Below, piece by piece: positions 6,901-16,058 of a stretch of 64,000 bases of DNA. Source of the stretch: Bacillota bacterium (GTDB lineage: Bacteria > Bacillota > Clostridia > Oscillospirales > Ruminococcaceae); the NCBI GenBank assembly GCA_023458875.1, contig JAEWXO010000035.1:1-64000 (forward strand), written 5' to 3'. How positions within the stretch are numbered: position 1 is the first letter of the stretch; each line of letters starts with the position of its first letter. Below the pieces are notes generated by a model, which searched no databases, had not been told where the DNA came from, and worked only from the letters and a program-made list of their open reading frames with translations. Position numbers and translations under genes: made by a program.

Positions 6901-8622
6901 TTGAAAATGCTGCTTTGTGCGCTTAACGCCAAATATATACATACAAATATAGCAATACGTCTTATAAAAGAATACTGCAGAAGCCTTGGTGCAGAAAACA
7001 TCGAACTTGCCGAATATACTATAAACAATTATACAGAAGAGATAGTAAAAAATATATACCTGTCAAAACCCGATGCAGTAGCATTTTCATGTTATATATG
7101 GAATATAGAAATTATAAAAAAAATATCCTCTGTACTAAAAAAAATAATCCCGGATATAAAAATTATTTTTGGTGGTCCTGAAGTAACGTATAATGCAAAA
7201 GAAATTTTAATTGATTGTCCTTCATGTGATATCGTTATTTCAGGAGAAGGAGAATATGTATTTTATAAATTATACAGGGCATTGGAAGAAAACGCGTCGT
7301 TATCTGATGTTCCTGGTATTTCATACAGAAGTGATGAAGAGGAAATAATATCAAACTTCAGATTTGACCCTCTTGATATGTCGGTTCTGCCTTTTCCGTA
7401 TACGGATTTTTCGGAAACAGAAAATAAAATATGTTATTATGAAGCATCAAGAGGCTGCCCTTTCAGGTGTAAATATTGTCTTTCATCAGTAGAAAACGGA
7501 GTAAGATTTGCACCGGTTTCAAAAGTAAAGCGTGAACTGCAGATTTTTCTTGATCACAGGGTCAAACAAGTAAAATTTGTCGATCGTACATTTAACTCAA
7601 AAAATGATTTTGCTTCTGAAATAGTAAAATATATTATAGAAAATGATAACGGAATAACCAATTTTCATTTTGAAGTTGCCGCTGAGCTTCTTGACGATGA
7701 GTTTCTTTCCTTGCTTGCAACAGCAAGAAAAGGATTGTTTCAACTTGAAATAGGGGTCCAGTCTACAAACAAAGATACGTTAAACTCTATTTCCAGAACA
7801 GGCAGCTTTGAAAAAATCTGCTCGTATGTCAGAAAAATATTATCATATAACAATATTCATATACATCTTGATCTGATAGCAGGCCTTCCTTGTGAGGATC
7901 TCAAAAGCTTTGAAAAATCCTTTAACGACGTTTATTCGCTTAATCCGCATCAGTTCCAGCTTGGCTTTCTAAAAGTACTCCACGGGAGCGGAATGGAAAA
8001 GCTATGTGATAAATATAAAATAGTATTTTCTCCGTTTGCACCGTATGAGGTTCTGAGTACGGATTGCCTGTCATATGACGATATATTATTTTTAAAGGAA
8101 ATCGAAGATCTTATTGATAAGTATTACAATAGTAACAGATTTGTCTATTCAATGAAATACCTGGTGTCTCATTCTGAAGATGCGTTTGCTTTATACAGTA
8201 CACTTGCCAGGCTAAGAAATGACACTGAAACGGAAAACCTAACTCATAATAAAAATGATTCTTACAGGTTCCTTATGGCTGCTGCCGGTAAAATGAAAGA
8301 TATCGATATTAATGAATTTAAGTGGATATTAAAGTTCGACTATCTTCTCCACGAAAGACCAAGGGGAATTCCAGACTGGACAAAGGACTGTATAAATCTG
8401 TTTACGAAAGATGAAGTGTATGATTTGATTGTACGCAGTAATGTTATGGTAAACTTTTTCCCGTCTCTTGATGGCAGAGCGCCTAAAGAAATTTTTGAAA
8501 TTTCATATACTGAAAAAATGCCTCTGAATCCTCTGACACTTGAAAAAAAACAAACTACTGTATTTATAAATTATTCTGAAAGAAACATATGGGGCAACGC
8601 AGAATTTTTCCTTAAATTTTAA
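6901..8622 (+). CDS. B12-binding domain radical SAM protein (DUF4080 type)
   Basis: The 573-residue protein has an N-terminal cobalamin-binding-like Rossmann domain (residues 1-130, with FGGPEVTYNAKEIL and SGEGEYVFYKLYRAL). A radical SAM core follows whose [4Fe-4S] cysteines are C186, C190 and C193 in GCPFRCKYC. The C-terminal part matches the DUF4080 region that follows such cores in Firmicutes. Members are presumed SAM-dependent methyl- or carbon-transfer enzymes of unknown substrate. A TTG start at 6901 fits GAGGA 8 bases upstream; ATG at 6907 is possible. It follows the Ser/Thr-rich membrane protein closely. Confidence 0.8.
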   Translation: MKMLLCALNAKYIHTNIAIRLIKEYCRSLGAENIELAEYTINNYTEEIVKNIYLSKPDAVAFSCYIWNIEIIKKISSVLKKIIPDIKIIFGGPEVTYNAKEILIDCPSCDIVISGEGEYVFYKLYRALEENASLSDVPGISYRSDEEEIISNFRFDPLDMSVLPFPYTDFSETENKICYYEASRGCPFRCKYCLSSVENGVRFAPVSKVKRELQIFLDHRVKQVKFVDRTFNSKNDFASEIVKYIIENDNGITNFHFEVAAELLDDEFLSLLATARKGLFQLEIGVQSTNKDTLNSISRTGSFEKICSYVRKILSYNNIHIHLDLIAGLPCEDLKSFEKSFNDVYSLNPHQFQLGFLKVLHGSGMEKLCDKYKIVFSPFAPYEVLSTDCLSYDDILFLKEIEDLIDKYYNSNRFVYSMKYLVSHSEDAFALYSTLARLRNDTETENLTHNKNDSYRFLMAAAGKMKDIDINEFKWILKFDYLLHERPRGIPDWTKDCINLFTKDEVYDLIVRSNVMVNFFPSLDGRAPKEIFEISYTEKMPLNPLTLEKKQTTVFINYSERNIWGNAEFFLKF

Positions 8623-8711
8623 GTTAATTTAACAAAAAATATTTATTAAGTAAACATTTTATGATATAATAGATTTCATAAATAAATTAAGGAAAGGCTT
8701 GTGTTCTTTTT

Positions 8712-9728
8712 ATGAAAAAAGAAGTCCGGATGATTGATATTGCTGAAAGACTTAATGTCAGTATAGTTACTGTTTCAAATGCTCTCAATGACAGAGAGGG
8801 TGTAAGCACAGAGCTTCGTATAGCAATAAAAAAAGCTGCAGATGATCTCGGTTACAAATACAGTGTAAATGAAAAGGTTTCTTCCAGAATTGAAAACAGG
8901 AATATAGGCATATTAATTTCCGAAAGATTTGTAGGGGAAAAGGGTACATTTTATTGGCGTTTCTGTCAGGAAACATCAAAGGAGCTTCTTAAAAATAACC
9001 TGTTTACAATAAACGAGACTGTCTCACATGAAAACGAAAATGCATGTGTCGCTCCCAGAATCATTACAGAAAACAAAATAAGCGGGCTTATTATTTTAGG
9101 ACAAATCGGGCGCAAATATATTGATATGATTATTAAGTATAATCTGCCTGTAATTTTTCTTGATTTTTATGATAAGCATTATACAGTTGATTCGGTTGTT
9201 ACGGATAATTTCTATGGGATGTATCTTCTTACGGATTATCTTATTGAAAACGGACACAGAAAAATAGGATTTGTCGGAAGAGTAAATGCTACAAGCAGCA
9301 TTCAGGACAGGTACTTAGGTTATGCAAAGGCGTTGCTTGAAAACAATATTGAGTCTTCACTTGATATAAATGATGCAATTGATGACAGAAATGACAACGG
9401 AATTCTTTTAAGAGAATTTGATTTGCCTGTTGATCTCCCGTCTGCTTATGTATGCAACTGCGACGAAACAGCATTCAGACTGATATCAATGCTAAAGTCT
9501 AAAGGACTGAGGGTTCCCGAAGACATATCTGTTGTAGGATTTGATAATTTTACTGTATCTGATGTATGTTATCCTTCTATTACGACAGTTGAAGTAAATA
9601 TTAAATCTATGGCAGAGTCTGCTGCAGAGATAATGATTAAAAAGCTTGAAAACAAAAATTATAAATCAGGACGAAAAATAATTCTTGGAAAGCTCATAGT
9701 AAAAGAATCAGTAAAAAAAATAAATTAA
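8712..9728 (+). CDS. LacI-family transcriptional regulator
   Basis: The 338-residue protein begins with a typical LacI helix-turn-helix (MIDIAERLNVSIVTVSNALN, about residues 7-26) and hinge. A periplasmic-binding-protein-like effector domain follows, including the conserved VDSVVTDNFYGMYLLTDYLI and DISVVGFDN segments. Such proteins repress or activate sugar-utilisation genes in response to a sugar or derivative. No sugar transporter or glycosidase is adjacent, so the target genes are not evident; the nearest carbohydrate-related gene is the esterase at 14439. A TATAAT at 8665-8670 is a candidate -10 box but its -35 box is weak. Confidence 0.85.
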   Translation: MKKEVRMIDIAERLNVSIVTVSNALNDREGVSTELRIAIKKAADDLGYKYSVNEKVSSRIENRNIGILISERFVGEKGTFYWRFCQETSKELLKNNLFTINETVSHENENACVAPRIITENKISGLIILGQIGRKYIDMIIKYNLPVIFLDFYDKHYTVDSVVTDNFYGMYLLTDYLIENGHRKIGFVGRVNATSSIQDRYLGYAKALLENNIESSLDINDAIDDRNDNGILLREFDLPVDLPSAYVCNCDETAFRLISMLKSKGLRVPEDISVVGFDNFTVSDVCYPSITTVEVNIKSMAESAAEIMIKKLENKNYKSGRKIILGKLIVKESVKKIN

Positions 9729-9797
9729 AACTTTTTAAACAACAAAGGCTATAGCTATGTACTTTCAGTTTTTATTTTTGGGACAAAGGGTAAATTA

Positions 9798-10337
9798 ATG
9801 GAACAGAACCAAATCAAAAAAGCTATTGAAGATAATGATAAGCACGTTGAAGATATTAAAAATAAATATGCTGAAAAAGCAAGAAAGCTCTTCTGCAGCG
9901 GATATAACTGCTCACAGTCTGTATTTGCGGCCTTTGCCGAAGATCTGGGTCTGGATACGCAGACTGCACTTAAACTGTCATCTTCATTTGGCGGCGGAAT
10001 GGGAAGAATGCGTGAGGTTTGCGGTGCGGTAAGCGGAATGTTCATGGTTGCAGGGCTTTTGTACGGATATGATTCTCCGATAGCTCAGGATGATAAGGCA
10101 AGACATTATAAATTTATTCAGGGGCTGGCTGAAGAGTTTAAAAAAAGGAACGGAACAAATTCAATAATATGTCGTGAACTTCTTGGAATTTCAGTAAAAA
10201 CAGAAAGCTATATTCCTGAAAAAAGGACAGAAACATATTATAAAAAACGTCCGTGTGCAGATATTGTTTCTGATGCAGCCGAAATTATAAGTAAGTATAT
10301 GGACAAGGCTGAAGGTTCCGATGTCATTATTGACTGA
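9798..10337 (+). CDS. C_GCAxxG_C_C family redox protein
   Basis: The 179-residue protein carries the signature of the C_GCAxxG_C_C family. It has a Cys in FCSGYNCSQSVF, then SSFGGGMGRMREVCGAVSGM (the GCAxxG-like element), a Cys in ICRELLG and a Cys in RPCADIVSDAAEII. The spaced cysteines suggest redox or metal-binding function; some relatives are fused to or sit beside redox enzymes. The biochemical role is unknown. It lies upstream of the [FeFe] hydrogenase-like gene but is separated from it by a MITE-like repeat and a strong promoter, so cotranscription is not needed. Confidence 0.8.
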   Translation: MEQNQIKKAIEDNDKHVEDIKNKYAEKARKLFCSGYNCSQSVFAAFAEDLGLDTQTALKLSSSFGGGMGRMREVCGAVSGMFMVAGLLYGYDSPIAQDDKARHYKFIQGLAEEFKKRNGTNSIICRELLGISVKTESYIPEKRTETYYKKRPCADIVSDAAEIISKYMDKAEGSDVIID

Positions 10338-10344
10338 TGTAAAG

Positions 10345-10468
10345 GTTACTATTCAGCTACTACGGTTAAATTATTAGTTTGGCAGGGATTTAGACTCGGA
10401 ACGAGTCGACCAGGCTTTGCGGTCGCCTGGACTTCACTTACATATTTGCCTCAAGGATGAATAGTAAC
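10345..10468 (+). repeat. Dispersed MITE-like repeat, copy B (complete, with terminal inverted repeats)
   Basis: This 124-base element starts GTTACTATTCAG (10345-10356) and ends TGAATAGTAAC (10458-10468), which are perfect inverted repeats over 11 bases. The interior holds small hairpins (GACTCGGAACGAGTC and CCAGGCTTTGCGGTCGCCTGG) and the block GGTTTGGCAGGGATTT-like sequence shared with the 18907 copy. It has no coding capacity and lies just after the C_GCAxxG gene stop. Confidence 0.75.
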
Positions 10469-10508
10469 TCAAATAAAGTTAATTAATGTCAATGCTTGAT
10501 TTGAAGTA

Positions 10509-10537
10509 TTGACATATTTATTTTGCCGTGATATAAT
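10509..10537 (+). promoter_or_regulatory. Promoter of the hydrogenase-like gene
   Basis: TTGACA (10509-10514) and TATAAT (10532-10537) are separated by 17 bases. A small inverted repeat CGATA/TATCG at 10543-10558 lies just past the -10 box and could be an operator. Confidence 0.85.
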
Positions 10538-10596
10538 TATTTCGATAAACAAATATCGTTATAATAATAACTATTGTTCGGAAAGGTGTGTTATAA

Positions 10597-12036
10597 ATGA
10601 AAAAATTTGATACAAAGGTACAGCACCTTAAATATAAAGTACTGCGTGAAGTAGCGCGTCATGCATTTGAGGGAGATTTGCTGGAATGCTATACTGACAT
10701 ACCGAAGTTAATAGTAAAAGGCCCTAATTCTACAATGCGGTGTTGTGTATATAAGGAGAGGGCAATTGTTGAGGAAAGAATAAAGCTTGCAATAGGAGGA
10801 AACAAAAGCAATCCTAATGTAATAGAAGTAATAGATATTGCATGTGATGAATGTCCTGTCAGTGGATACGGAGTTACCGATTCATGCAGAGGCTGCATAG
10901 CTCACAGATGTGAAGATGCATGCAGCAGGGGTGCTATATCATTTGATGAAAATCTGAAAGCACATATTGATAAGGAAAAGTGCATTGAATGTGGAAAGTG
11001 TGCAAATGTATGTCCGTACAGTGCAATTTCTTCCCACACAAGACCCTGTGAAAAAGCGTGTAAGGTAAAGGCAATAAGCAGAAGTAAAACTACGCAGTGT
11101 GCACGCATTGACAATGAAAAATGTATTTCATGCGGTGCATGTGTTTATCAGTGCCCATTTGGTGCCATAATGGATAAGTCGTTTATACTTAATGCAATAG
11201 ATATTATTCAGAAAAGTGAAAAAAACAGTAAATACAAGGTATATGCAGTTGTTGCTCCGTCAATATCAAGTCAGTTTGTATATGCAAGGCCCGGGCAGAT
11301 AATAACTGCTATAAAAGAGCTTGGATTTTACAGTGTTGTTGAAGCGGCATTAGGTGCGGATATGGTCGCATACAGTGAAGCTGAGGAATTAGCCGAGAAA
11401 AAATTTCTTACCAGTTCATGCTGTCCTGCATTTGTAGATTATATTCAAAAGCAGTTTCCGGATATGGAGAAATATATTTCGCATAATCTATCACCGATGG
11501 CAACTCTGGCTAAGCACATAAAGGAATCGGACCCGACTGCAAAGGTTATATTTATCGGGCCGTGTACGGCAAAAAAAATGGAATTTCAAAAAGAAACCGT
11601 CAGAGAATATATTGACATAGTTATTACGTTTGAAGAGCTTCAGGCACTGATTGACAGCCGTGATATTAATCTTGATGAACTTCCTGAGACTCAGCTTGAC
11701 AATGCATCTTATTACGGAAGAATATTTGCACGAAGCGGCGGACTTACAGCTGCCGTAAAGCAGGCCCTTACCGAACAGGGAAGGGATGACTTTAAATTTG
11801 AGCCTGTTTCGTGTGATGGAATAGAAGCGTGCAGAATAGCTTTACTTAAGGCTTCCAAAAATGTTCTCCCCAATAATTTTATTGAGGGAATGGCCTGTGT
11901 CGGCGGATGTATAGGCGGTGCCGGATGTCTTACTCATGAAGCAAAGGATAAAAGTCAGGTTGATAAATATGGTCAGGAGGCTTTTGAAAAAACTATATCA
12001 GGTTCTATAGGCTATTTAAAAAACGGTTACAGATAG
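10597..12036 (+). CDS. Monomeric [FeFe] hydrogenase-like iron-sulfur protein
   Basis: The 479-residue protein has several ferredoxin-type cysteine clusters in the N-terminal 190 residues (for example CIECGKCANVCPYS and CISCGACVYQCPFG) for [4Fe-4S] electron relays. An H-cluster domain follows with the three motifs SSCCPAF, GPCTAKKME and EGMACVGGCIGGAGC. These bind the H-cluster that makes or oxidises H2, using ferredoxin in fermenters. The motifs differ from classic HydA (SCCPAF rather than SCCPxW, GPC rather than MPC). That points to a group B-type enzyme whose physiological direction is uncertain. No maturases HydEFG are in this window. It has its own strong promoter and shares a bidirectional terminator with enolase. 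Confidence 0.8.
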   Translation: MKKFDTKVQHLKYKVLREVARHAFEGDLLECYTDIPKLIVKGPNSTMRCCVYKERAIVEERIKLAIGGNKSNPNVIEVIDIACDECPVSGYGVTDSCRGCIAHRCEDACSRGAISFDENLKAHIDKEKCIECGKCANVCPYSAISSHTRPCEKACKVKAISRSKTTQCARIDNEKCISCGACVYQCPFGAIMDKSFILNAIDIIQKSEKNSKYKVYAVVAPSISSQFVYARPGQIITAIKELGFYSVVEAALGADMVAYSEAEELAEKKFLTSSCCPAFVDYIQKQFPDMEKYISHNLSPMATLAKHIKESDPTAKVIFIGPCTAKKMEFQKETVREYIDIVITFEELQALIDSRDINLDELPETQLDNASYYGRIFARSGGLTAAVKQALTEQGRDDFKFEPVSCDGIEACRIALLKASKNVLPNNFIEGMACVGGCIGGAGCLTHEAKDKSQVDKYGQEAFEKTISGSIGYLKNGYR

Positions 12037-12075
12037 TTCGTAGGTTTATATGAGCCTAAAAATACATAAAAGATC

Positions 12076-12115
12076 AATGCTTGCATACGGGTTTTAATAA
12101 TCCGATGCAAGCATT
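12076..12115. terminator. Bidirectional terminator between the hydrogenase-like gene and eno
   Basis: AATGCTTGCAT at 12076-12086 pairs with ATGCAAGCATT at 12105-12115, with additional CGG/CCG pairing inside. The two flanking genes converge on it and the ends are T-rich (plus strand) and A/T-rich (minus strand). Confidence 0.85.
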
Positions 12116-12123
12116 TTCAGTTT

Positions 12124-13404
12124 TTATCTTTTTTTAATACTGTCAGTTCCATAAATTTCCGAACATTTAAGCTCTGATGATATTCTCATAAGTCTGTTGT
12201 ATTTGCTGACCCTGTCTGAACGGCAAGGAGCACCTGTTTTGATCTGACCTGAGTTTACGGCTACTGAAAGATCTGCAATAAATGTGTCCTCGGTTTCTCC
12301 GGAACGATGAGAGATAATTGTGGAAAATCCAGCCTTTTGTGCGGTTCTGATTGTGTTCAGTGTTTCTGAAAGGGTTCCTATCTGATTTAGCTTTATAAGA
12401 ATGGAATTTGCAGCTTTTCCATTTATTCCGCGCTTTAAATGTTTTTCATTTGTTACAAACAGATCATCGCCGACCAGCTGTATTTTATGTCCGAGACTTT
12501 CTGTAATTGAAGACCAGCCGTTCCAGTCTGTTTCACCGAGAGGATCTTCCACTGAAATAATCGGATATTTTGTTGTGATATCATTCCAGTATGAAATAAG
12601 TTCATCTGAAGTATATGTGACGTTTCGTTTAGGAAGTGTATACTTTCCGTCCATATACCACTCACTGCTTGCAGCATCAAGAGCTATTCTGACGTCGTCT
12701 GATGAGTATCCGGCTTTTGAGATAGCTTCAAGTATTATTTCTATTGCTTCTTCATCCGAGTTAAGATTTGGTGCAAATCCGCCTTCATCGCCTACTCCTG
12801 TTGACAGGTTTTTGCTTTTAAGGATTTTCCCAAGAGTGTGATATATTTCGCATCCCATTCTTACGGCTTCAGATATATTGGATGCGCCCACTGGCATGAT
12901 CATAAATTCCTGTATGTCAATGTTGTTTGATGCGTGAGCACCGCCGTTAATAATATTCATCATTGGTACAGGCGTTGTTTTTGCAAATGTTCCGCCAAGG
13001 TATTTATATAACGGAATATTGTATGCAGCGGCAGCAGCTCTTGCAGCTGCAAGAGAAACAGCAAGCATTGCGTTTGCACCAAGTGAATGTTTATTTTCAG
13101 TTCCGTCAATTGATGACATTATACCGTCAATTCTGGACTGATCAGATACATTGAATCCTATAAGCTCAGGTGCAATTATTTTGTTGATATTAGATACGGC
13201 TTTGAGAACACCTTTTCCGTTAAATCTTTTCTCATCATCATCACGTAGCTCACATGCTTCAAATATTCCTGTTGAAGCACCTGAAGGAACGCTTGCCATA
13301 GCACATACTCCACTTGCCAGTCTTACCTCCGCCCTTACTGTCGGGTTTCCTCTTGAGTCTATTATTTCATAGCCTCTTATTCCTGTTATTCTGCTGTTTT
13401 TCAT
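12124..13404 (-). CDS. eno: Enolase (phosphopyruvate hydratase)
   Basis: The 426-residue protein converts 2-phosphoglycerate to phosphoenolpyruvate in glycolysis. It has the family start (IRGYEIIDSRGNPTVRAEV), the loop SGASTG, the metal-site region (DDLFVTN, SVEDPLGETDW) and the signature IILIKLNQIGTLSETL as SILIKLNQIGTLSET, followed by SHRSGETEDTFIADL. Length is normal. It begins 16 bases after the rubrerythrin stop, with GAAAGGAG before the ATG, so the two genes probably share a transcript. Compared with canonical enolases the C-terminal tail is slightly divergent, but the catalytic Lys/Asp/Glu set appears present. Confidence 0.95.
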   Translation of the reverse strand: MKNSRITGIRGYEIIDSRGNPTVRAEVRLASGVCAMASVPSGASTGIFEACELRDDDEKRFNGKGVLKAVSNINKIIAPELIGFNVSDQSRIDGIMSSIDGTENKHSLGANAMLAVSLAAARAAAAAYNIPLYKYLGGTFAKTTPVPMMNIINGGAHASNNIDIQEFMIMPVGASNISEAVRMGCEIYHTLGKILKSKNLSTGVGDEGGFAPNLNSDEEAIEIILEAISKAGYSSDDVRIALDAASSEWYMDGKYTLPKRNVTYTSDELISYWNDITTKYPIISVEDPLGETDWNGWSSITESLGHKIQLVGDDLFVTNEKHLKRGINGKAANSILIKLNQIGTLSETLNTIRTAQKAGFSTIISHRSGETEDTFIADLSVAVNSGQIKTGAPCRSDRVSKYNRLMRISSELKCSEIYGTDSIKKR

Positions 13405-13420
13405 TTTTTAACTGCTCCTT

Positions 13421-14026
13421 TCAATTATATTGGGATGATGTGAATGGTGCCAGCTCAGTACGGATAAAATAACTCTGGATGTTAGAGCATACGGGGCATA
13501 TTTTAGGTGCTTCTTTTCCTCGGTGAACATGTCCGCAATTAAGACATAACCATTCCGTTTCAGCTTCTGATTCAAATAGCATACCATCTTCAATTAGTTG
13601 TGCAAAATAATCGAATCTTTGTCCATGGGTTTTTTCTATTTTTGAAATCAGTTCAAATGTTAATCCTATATTGTTAAATCCCTCTTCTCTTGCGACTTTT
13701 GCAAAATCAGGATATACAGGGTCAAATTCTTCGTATTCGTTGCATGCAGATTTTCTCAGTAATTGAAATAATTTTTCAGCCTTATCTACTGGATAGGATG
13801 CTGTAATATCTATATTTGTTCCACTTAAAGGGGAAAGAAAATTGTAGTAAATTTCCGCGTGTTCTTTTTCCTGATCTGCTGTAAATTTAAATATTTTTTC
13901 TATAACATATACCTTTGCTTCATTTGCCTGCTGAGCTGCAAATGTATATCTGTTTCTGGCCTGACTTTCTCCGGCAAATGCCCTCAAAAGATTTTCTTTC
14001 GTATTGCTGTTTGTAATATCCGTCAT
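13421..14026 (-). CDS. rbr: Rubrerythrin
   Basis: The 201-residue protein has an N-terminal ferritin-like diiron domain (ENLLRAFAGESQARNRYTFA with Glu ligands, then EHAEIYYNF). A C-terminal rubredoxin-like FeS4 domain has the cysteine pairs CLNCGH and CPVCSN. It reduces hydrogen peroxide in the cytoplasm of anaerobes, drawing electrons from NADH or rubredoxin. Start 14026 is preferred to 14044 because AGGAGG lies 9 bases upstream. It sits upstream of eno in the same direction with a short gap. Confidence 0.93.
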   Translation of the reverse strand: MTDITNSNTKENLLRAFAGESQARNRYTFAAQQANEAKVYVIEKIFKFTADQEKEHAEIYYNFLSPLSGTNIDITASYPVDKAEKLFQLLRKSACNEYEEFDPVYPDFAKVAREEGFNNIGLTFELISKIEKTHGQRFDYFAQLIEDGMLFESEAETEWLCLNCGHVHRGKEAPKICPVCSNIQSYFIRTELAPFTSSQYN

Positions 14027-14111
14027 TTTTGGTTCCTCCTGCAAAATATATATAAAATATCAATTGTTTATAATGATACTCTATATAGTATTTTAGCGAT
14101 ATATTTTATTA

Positions 14112-14294
14112 TTATTCATTGCACTTTTTTTTACATATCTCCCGCTGTACTGCAATTGTCGCAAGAGTATCTCCTATCTGGGTAAAAAAAGCTGCTGCAA
14201 GAGTAAGATTGTCATCATCAAGACATTCAGAAATTGCTACAGATAATGTATTTATCGTTGTTGTAAGTTCCAGGGCATTAAAGCATGAATCCAT
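14112..14294 (-). CDS. DUF6774-type small protein (60 aa)
   Basis: The 60-residue product (ELTTTINTLSVAISECLDDD followed by LTLAAAFFTQIGDTLATIA and a CKKKCNE tail) matches the small DUF6774 proteins common in Clostridia. It is helical, mildly hydrophobic and of unknown function. AGGAG precedes the ATG at normal spacing. It lies about 85 bases upstream of rubrerythrin on the same strand and might be cotranscribed with rbr-eno; no terminator is visible between them. Confidence 0.65.
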   Translation of the reverse strand: MDSCFNALELTTTINTLSVAISECLDDDNLTLAAAFFTQIGDTLATIAVQREICKKKCNE

Positions 14295-14438
14295 GATAAA
14301 ATCTCCTATATATTTTCAGAAATAAAGTGATATACACAGACAAATCCGATATATCGTAAACAAAGATATGTATATTCATATATAAAAAAAGATGCTATAA
14401 TATTTTATGTTTTTTTTATAATTTTGTGAAAAAAATTA

Positions 14439-15968
14439 TTATTCATCATCATGTGAAGTTCTAAAGGGTGCGGCAGGGATTCCGTTTTTGCCGAATAAAC
14501 TGACCGGAGCGTAATTTCTGAAATTATATCGTGCATACAGAGGCTCCGGTACATTCGATGCGGAAAGTAAAATACAGTTCTTCTGTATCTCGGCATCAGC
14601 ATCAAAAAAGATTCTGTCACTTCCTGCGATTTCAAATCCTGAGATTTTACTGCCTTTTACATAAAATCCGGTATCGGCATAGTCAAAAAATATTTTAATA
14701 ATATTTTTGTGAATTTCATATCCGGAATACATAGGACCGTATGAATCAGTATGTTTTCCGTATACAAGTTCAAGCGACTGGTCTGCAAGGCGTATTCCTA
14801 CATATTTTTTTACAGGAGGGTGAATGTTACTGAAATCACCCTGATCAAGAATAACAGCCATTCCCGTGTTTTTAATTGTATCAAATGTTTTGTTCTGGGC
14901 TTCTCTTATATATGCCCATTCTTTTGTATCTGTCTGTAAATTTTCTTCCCCGTACATAGGAAGCTGTATGAATAAAAACGGAAGTTTATCATCATGCCAG
15001 CATTCACGCCATTTGCTGATAAGGGATGTAAACAGACGGTAATAAATATGAGGCCTGCATGTATCGCTTTCTCCCTGATAGTACCATATACCTTTTACGG
15101 TATATGGACATACCCTCATAAACATTGTTTCAAACAAAGCACACGGACGGTATGGGGAATACGGTCCCAGAGGGGGACACCATTGATATTCACCGAGTAT
15201 TTTCTGAATATCATCCCAGGTCGTTTCGGGATGATCCTGCATGATTTCATTGCATCTTGTCCACCACTGACTGTTGTACACCTGATATTCCTGATATATT
15301 TTTTTATGTTCTTCAGGCGTTGTACCGGCTGTCTGTTTCTGATAATCATTAATATATTCCGAAAGAAGAGAGTCGTTTTTTAAAGTATTGTTATCAACCC
15401 ATACTGAAGCAGATGAACCTCCAAGATAACAACCAACAATCCCTATTGTGATATCAGGAAGCGCATGGGTGAGGCGTTTTGCTGCGTAAAACGCAACAGC
15501 AGACCATTGACCGATTTCATTTTCATCGGCTTCAGCCCATTTTGTGTTTTCTTCGGCCAGATCAAAATCAGGAGAAAGAAAGCTTTGTTTTGGTGTCAGA
15601 TAAAATCTTATCCGGGGTTTAACTTTTTTTATTTCATCAAGGATATCATTGTATTCTTTTGTGTTTTTCAGTTCAAATTCCATATTTGATTGTCCGCCGG
15701 CAAACCATACCTCGCCTATCATGACATTTTTACATGATATTTTTTGTTTACCGTCTGAAAATAATATATCATATGGTCCTCCGGCATTTATAGGTGGGAC
15801 AGTAATGCTCCATTTTCCGTCTGACGATGCTCTTGTTTTATAAATATTATTTTTTATTTTTAATGAAACATATGCATCAGGATCTGAATTTCCCCAGAAG
15901 TTAATATTTTTGTTTTGCTGTAATACCATATTATCCTTAAAAATTGCTGCAGGTTTAAAAGCATTCAT
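14439..15968 (-). CDS. Sialate O-acetylesterase-like SGNH hydrolase
   Basis: The 509-residue protein has the hallmarks of the sialate O-acetylesterase (SASA/DUF303) family. The nucleophile Ser94 lies in AGGQSNMEF, a second block is WYQGESD, and the catalytic His is in SNIHPPVKKYVGIRLA. An N-terminal beta module precedes the SGNH core. Such enzymes remove O-acetyl groups from sialic acids or plant polysaccharides (xylan). No signal peptide is evident, so it may act inside the cell on imported oligosaccharides. The start at 15968 follows a G-rich ribosome site; ATG 15989 is an alternative. It is divergent from the methyltransferase gene. Confidence 0.8.
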   Translation of the reverse strand: MNAFKPAAIFKDNMVLQQNKNINFWGNSDPDAYVSLKIKNNIYKTRASSDGKWSITVPPINAGGPYDILFSDGKQKISCKNVMIGEVWFAGGQSNMEFELKNTKEYNDILDEIKKVKPRIRFYLTPKQSFLSPDFDLAEENTKWAEADENEIGQWSAVAFYAAKRLTHALPDITIGIVGCYLGGSSASVWVDNNTLKNDSLLSEYINDYQKQTAGTTPEEHKKIYQEYQVYNSQWWTRCNEIMQDHPETTWDDIQKILGEYQWCPPLGPYSPYRPCALFETMFMRVCPYTVKGIWYYQGESDTCRPHIYYRLFTSLISKWRECWHDDKLPFLFIQLPMYGEENLQTDTKEWAYIREAQNKTFDTIKNTGMAVILDQGDFSNIHPPVKKYVGIRLADQSLELVYGKHTDSYGPMYSGYEIHKNIIKIFFDYADTGFYVKGSKISGFEIAGSDRIFFDADAEIQKNCILLSASNVPEPLYARYNFRNYAPVSLFGKNGIPAAPFRTSHDDE

Positions 15969-15994
15969 AATTAAATCCCCCCATATCAATAATG

Positions 15995-16032
15995 TTGTAA
16001 AATAAGTATACCTGTGATATAATCATTATATC
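15995..16032 (+). promoter_or_regulatory. Promoter and palindromic operator candidate of the methyltransferase gene
   Basis: TTGTAA (15995-16000) and TATAAT (16018-16023) lie 17 bases apart. The -10 box is inside a perfect 17-base palindrome, GATATAATCATTATATC, at 16016-16032, a natural place for a repressor to bind. Confidence 0.65.
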
Positions 16033-16058
16033 AATACTGCATAGAAAAGAGGCCAAAG

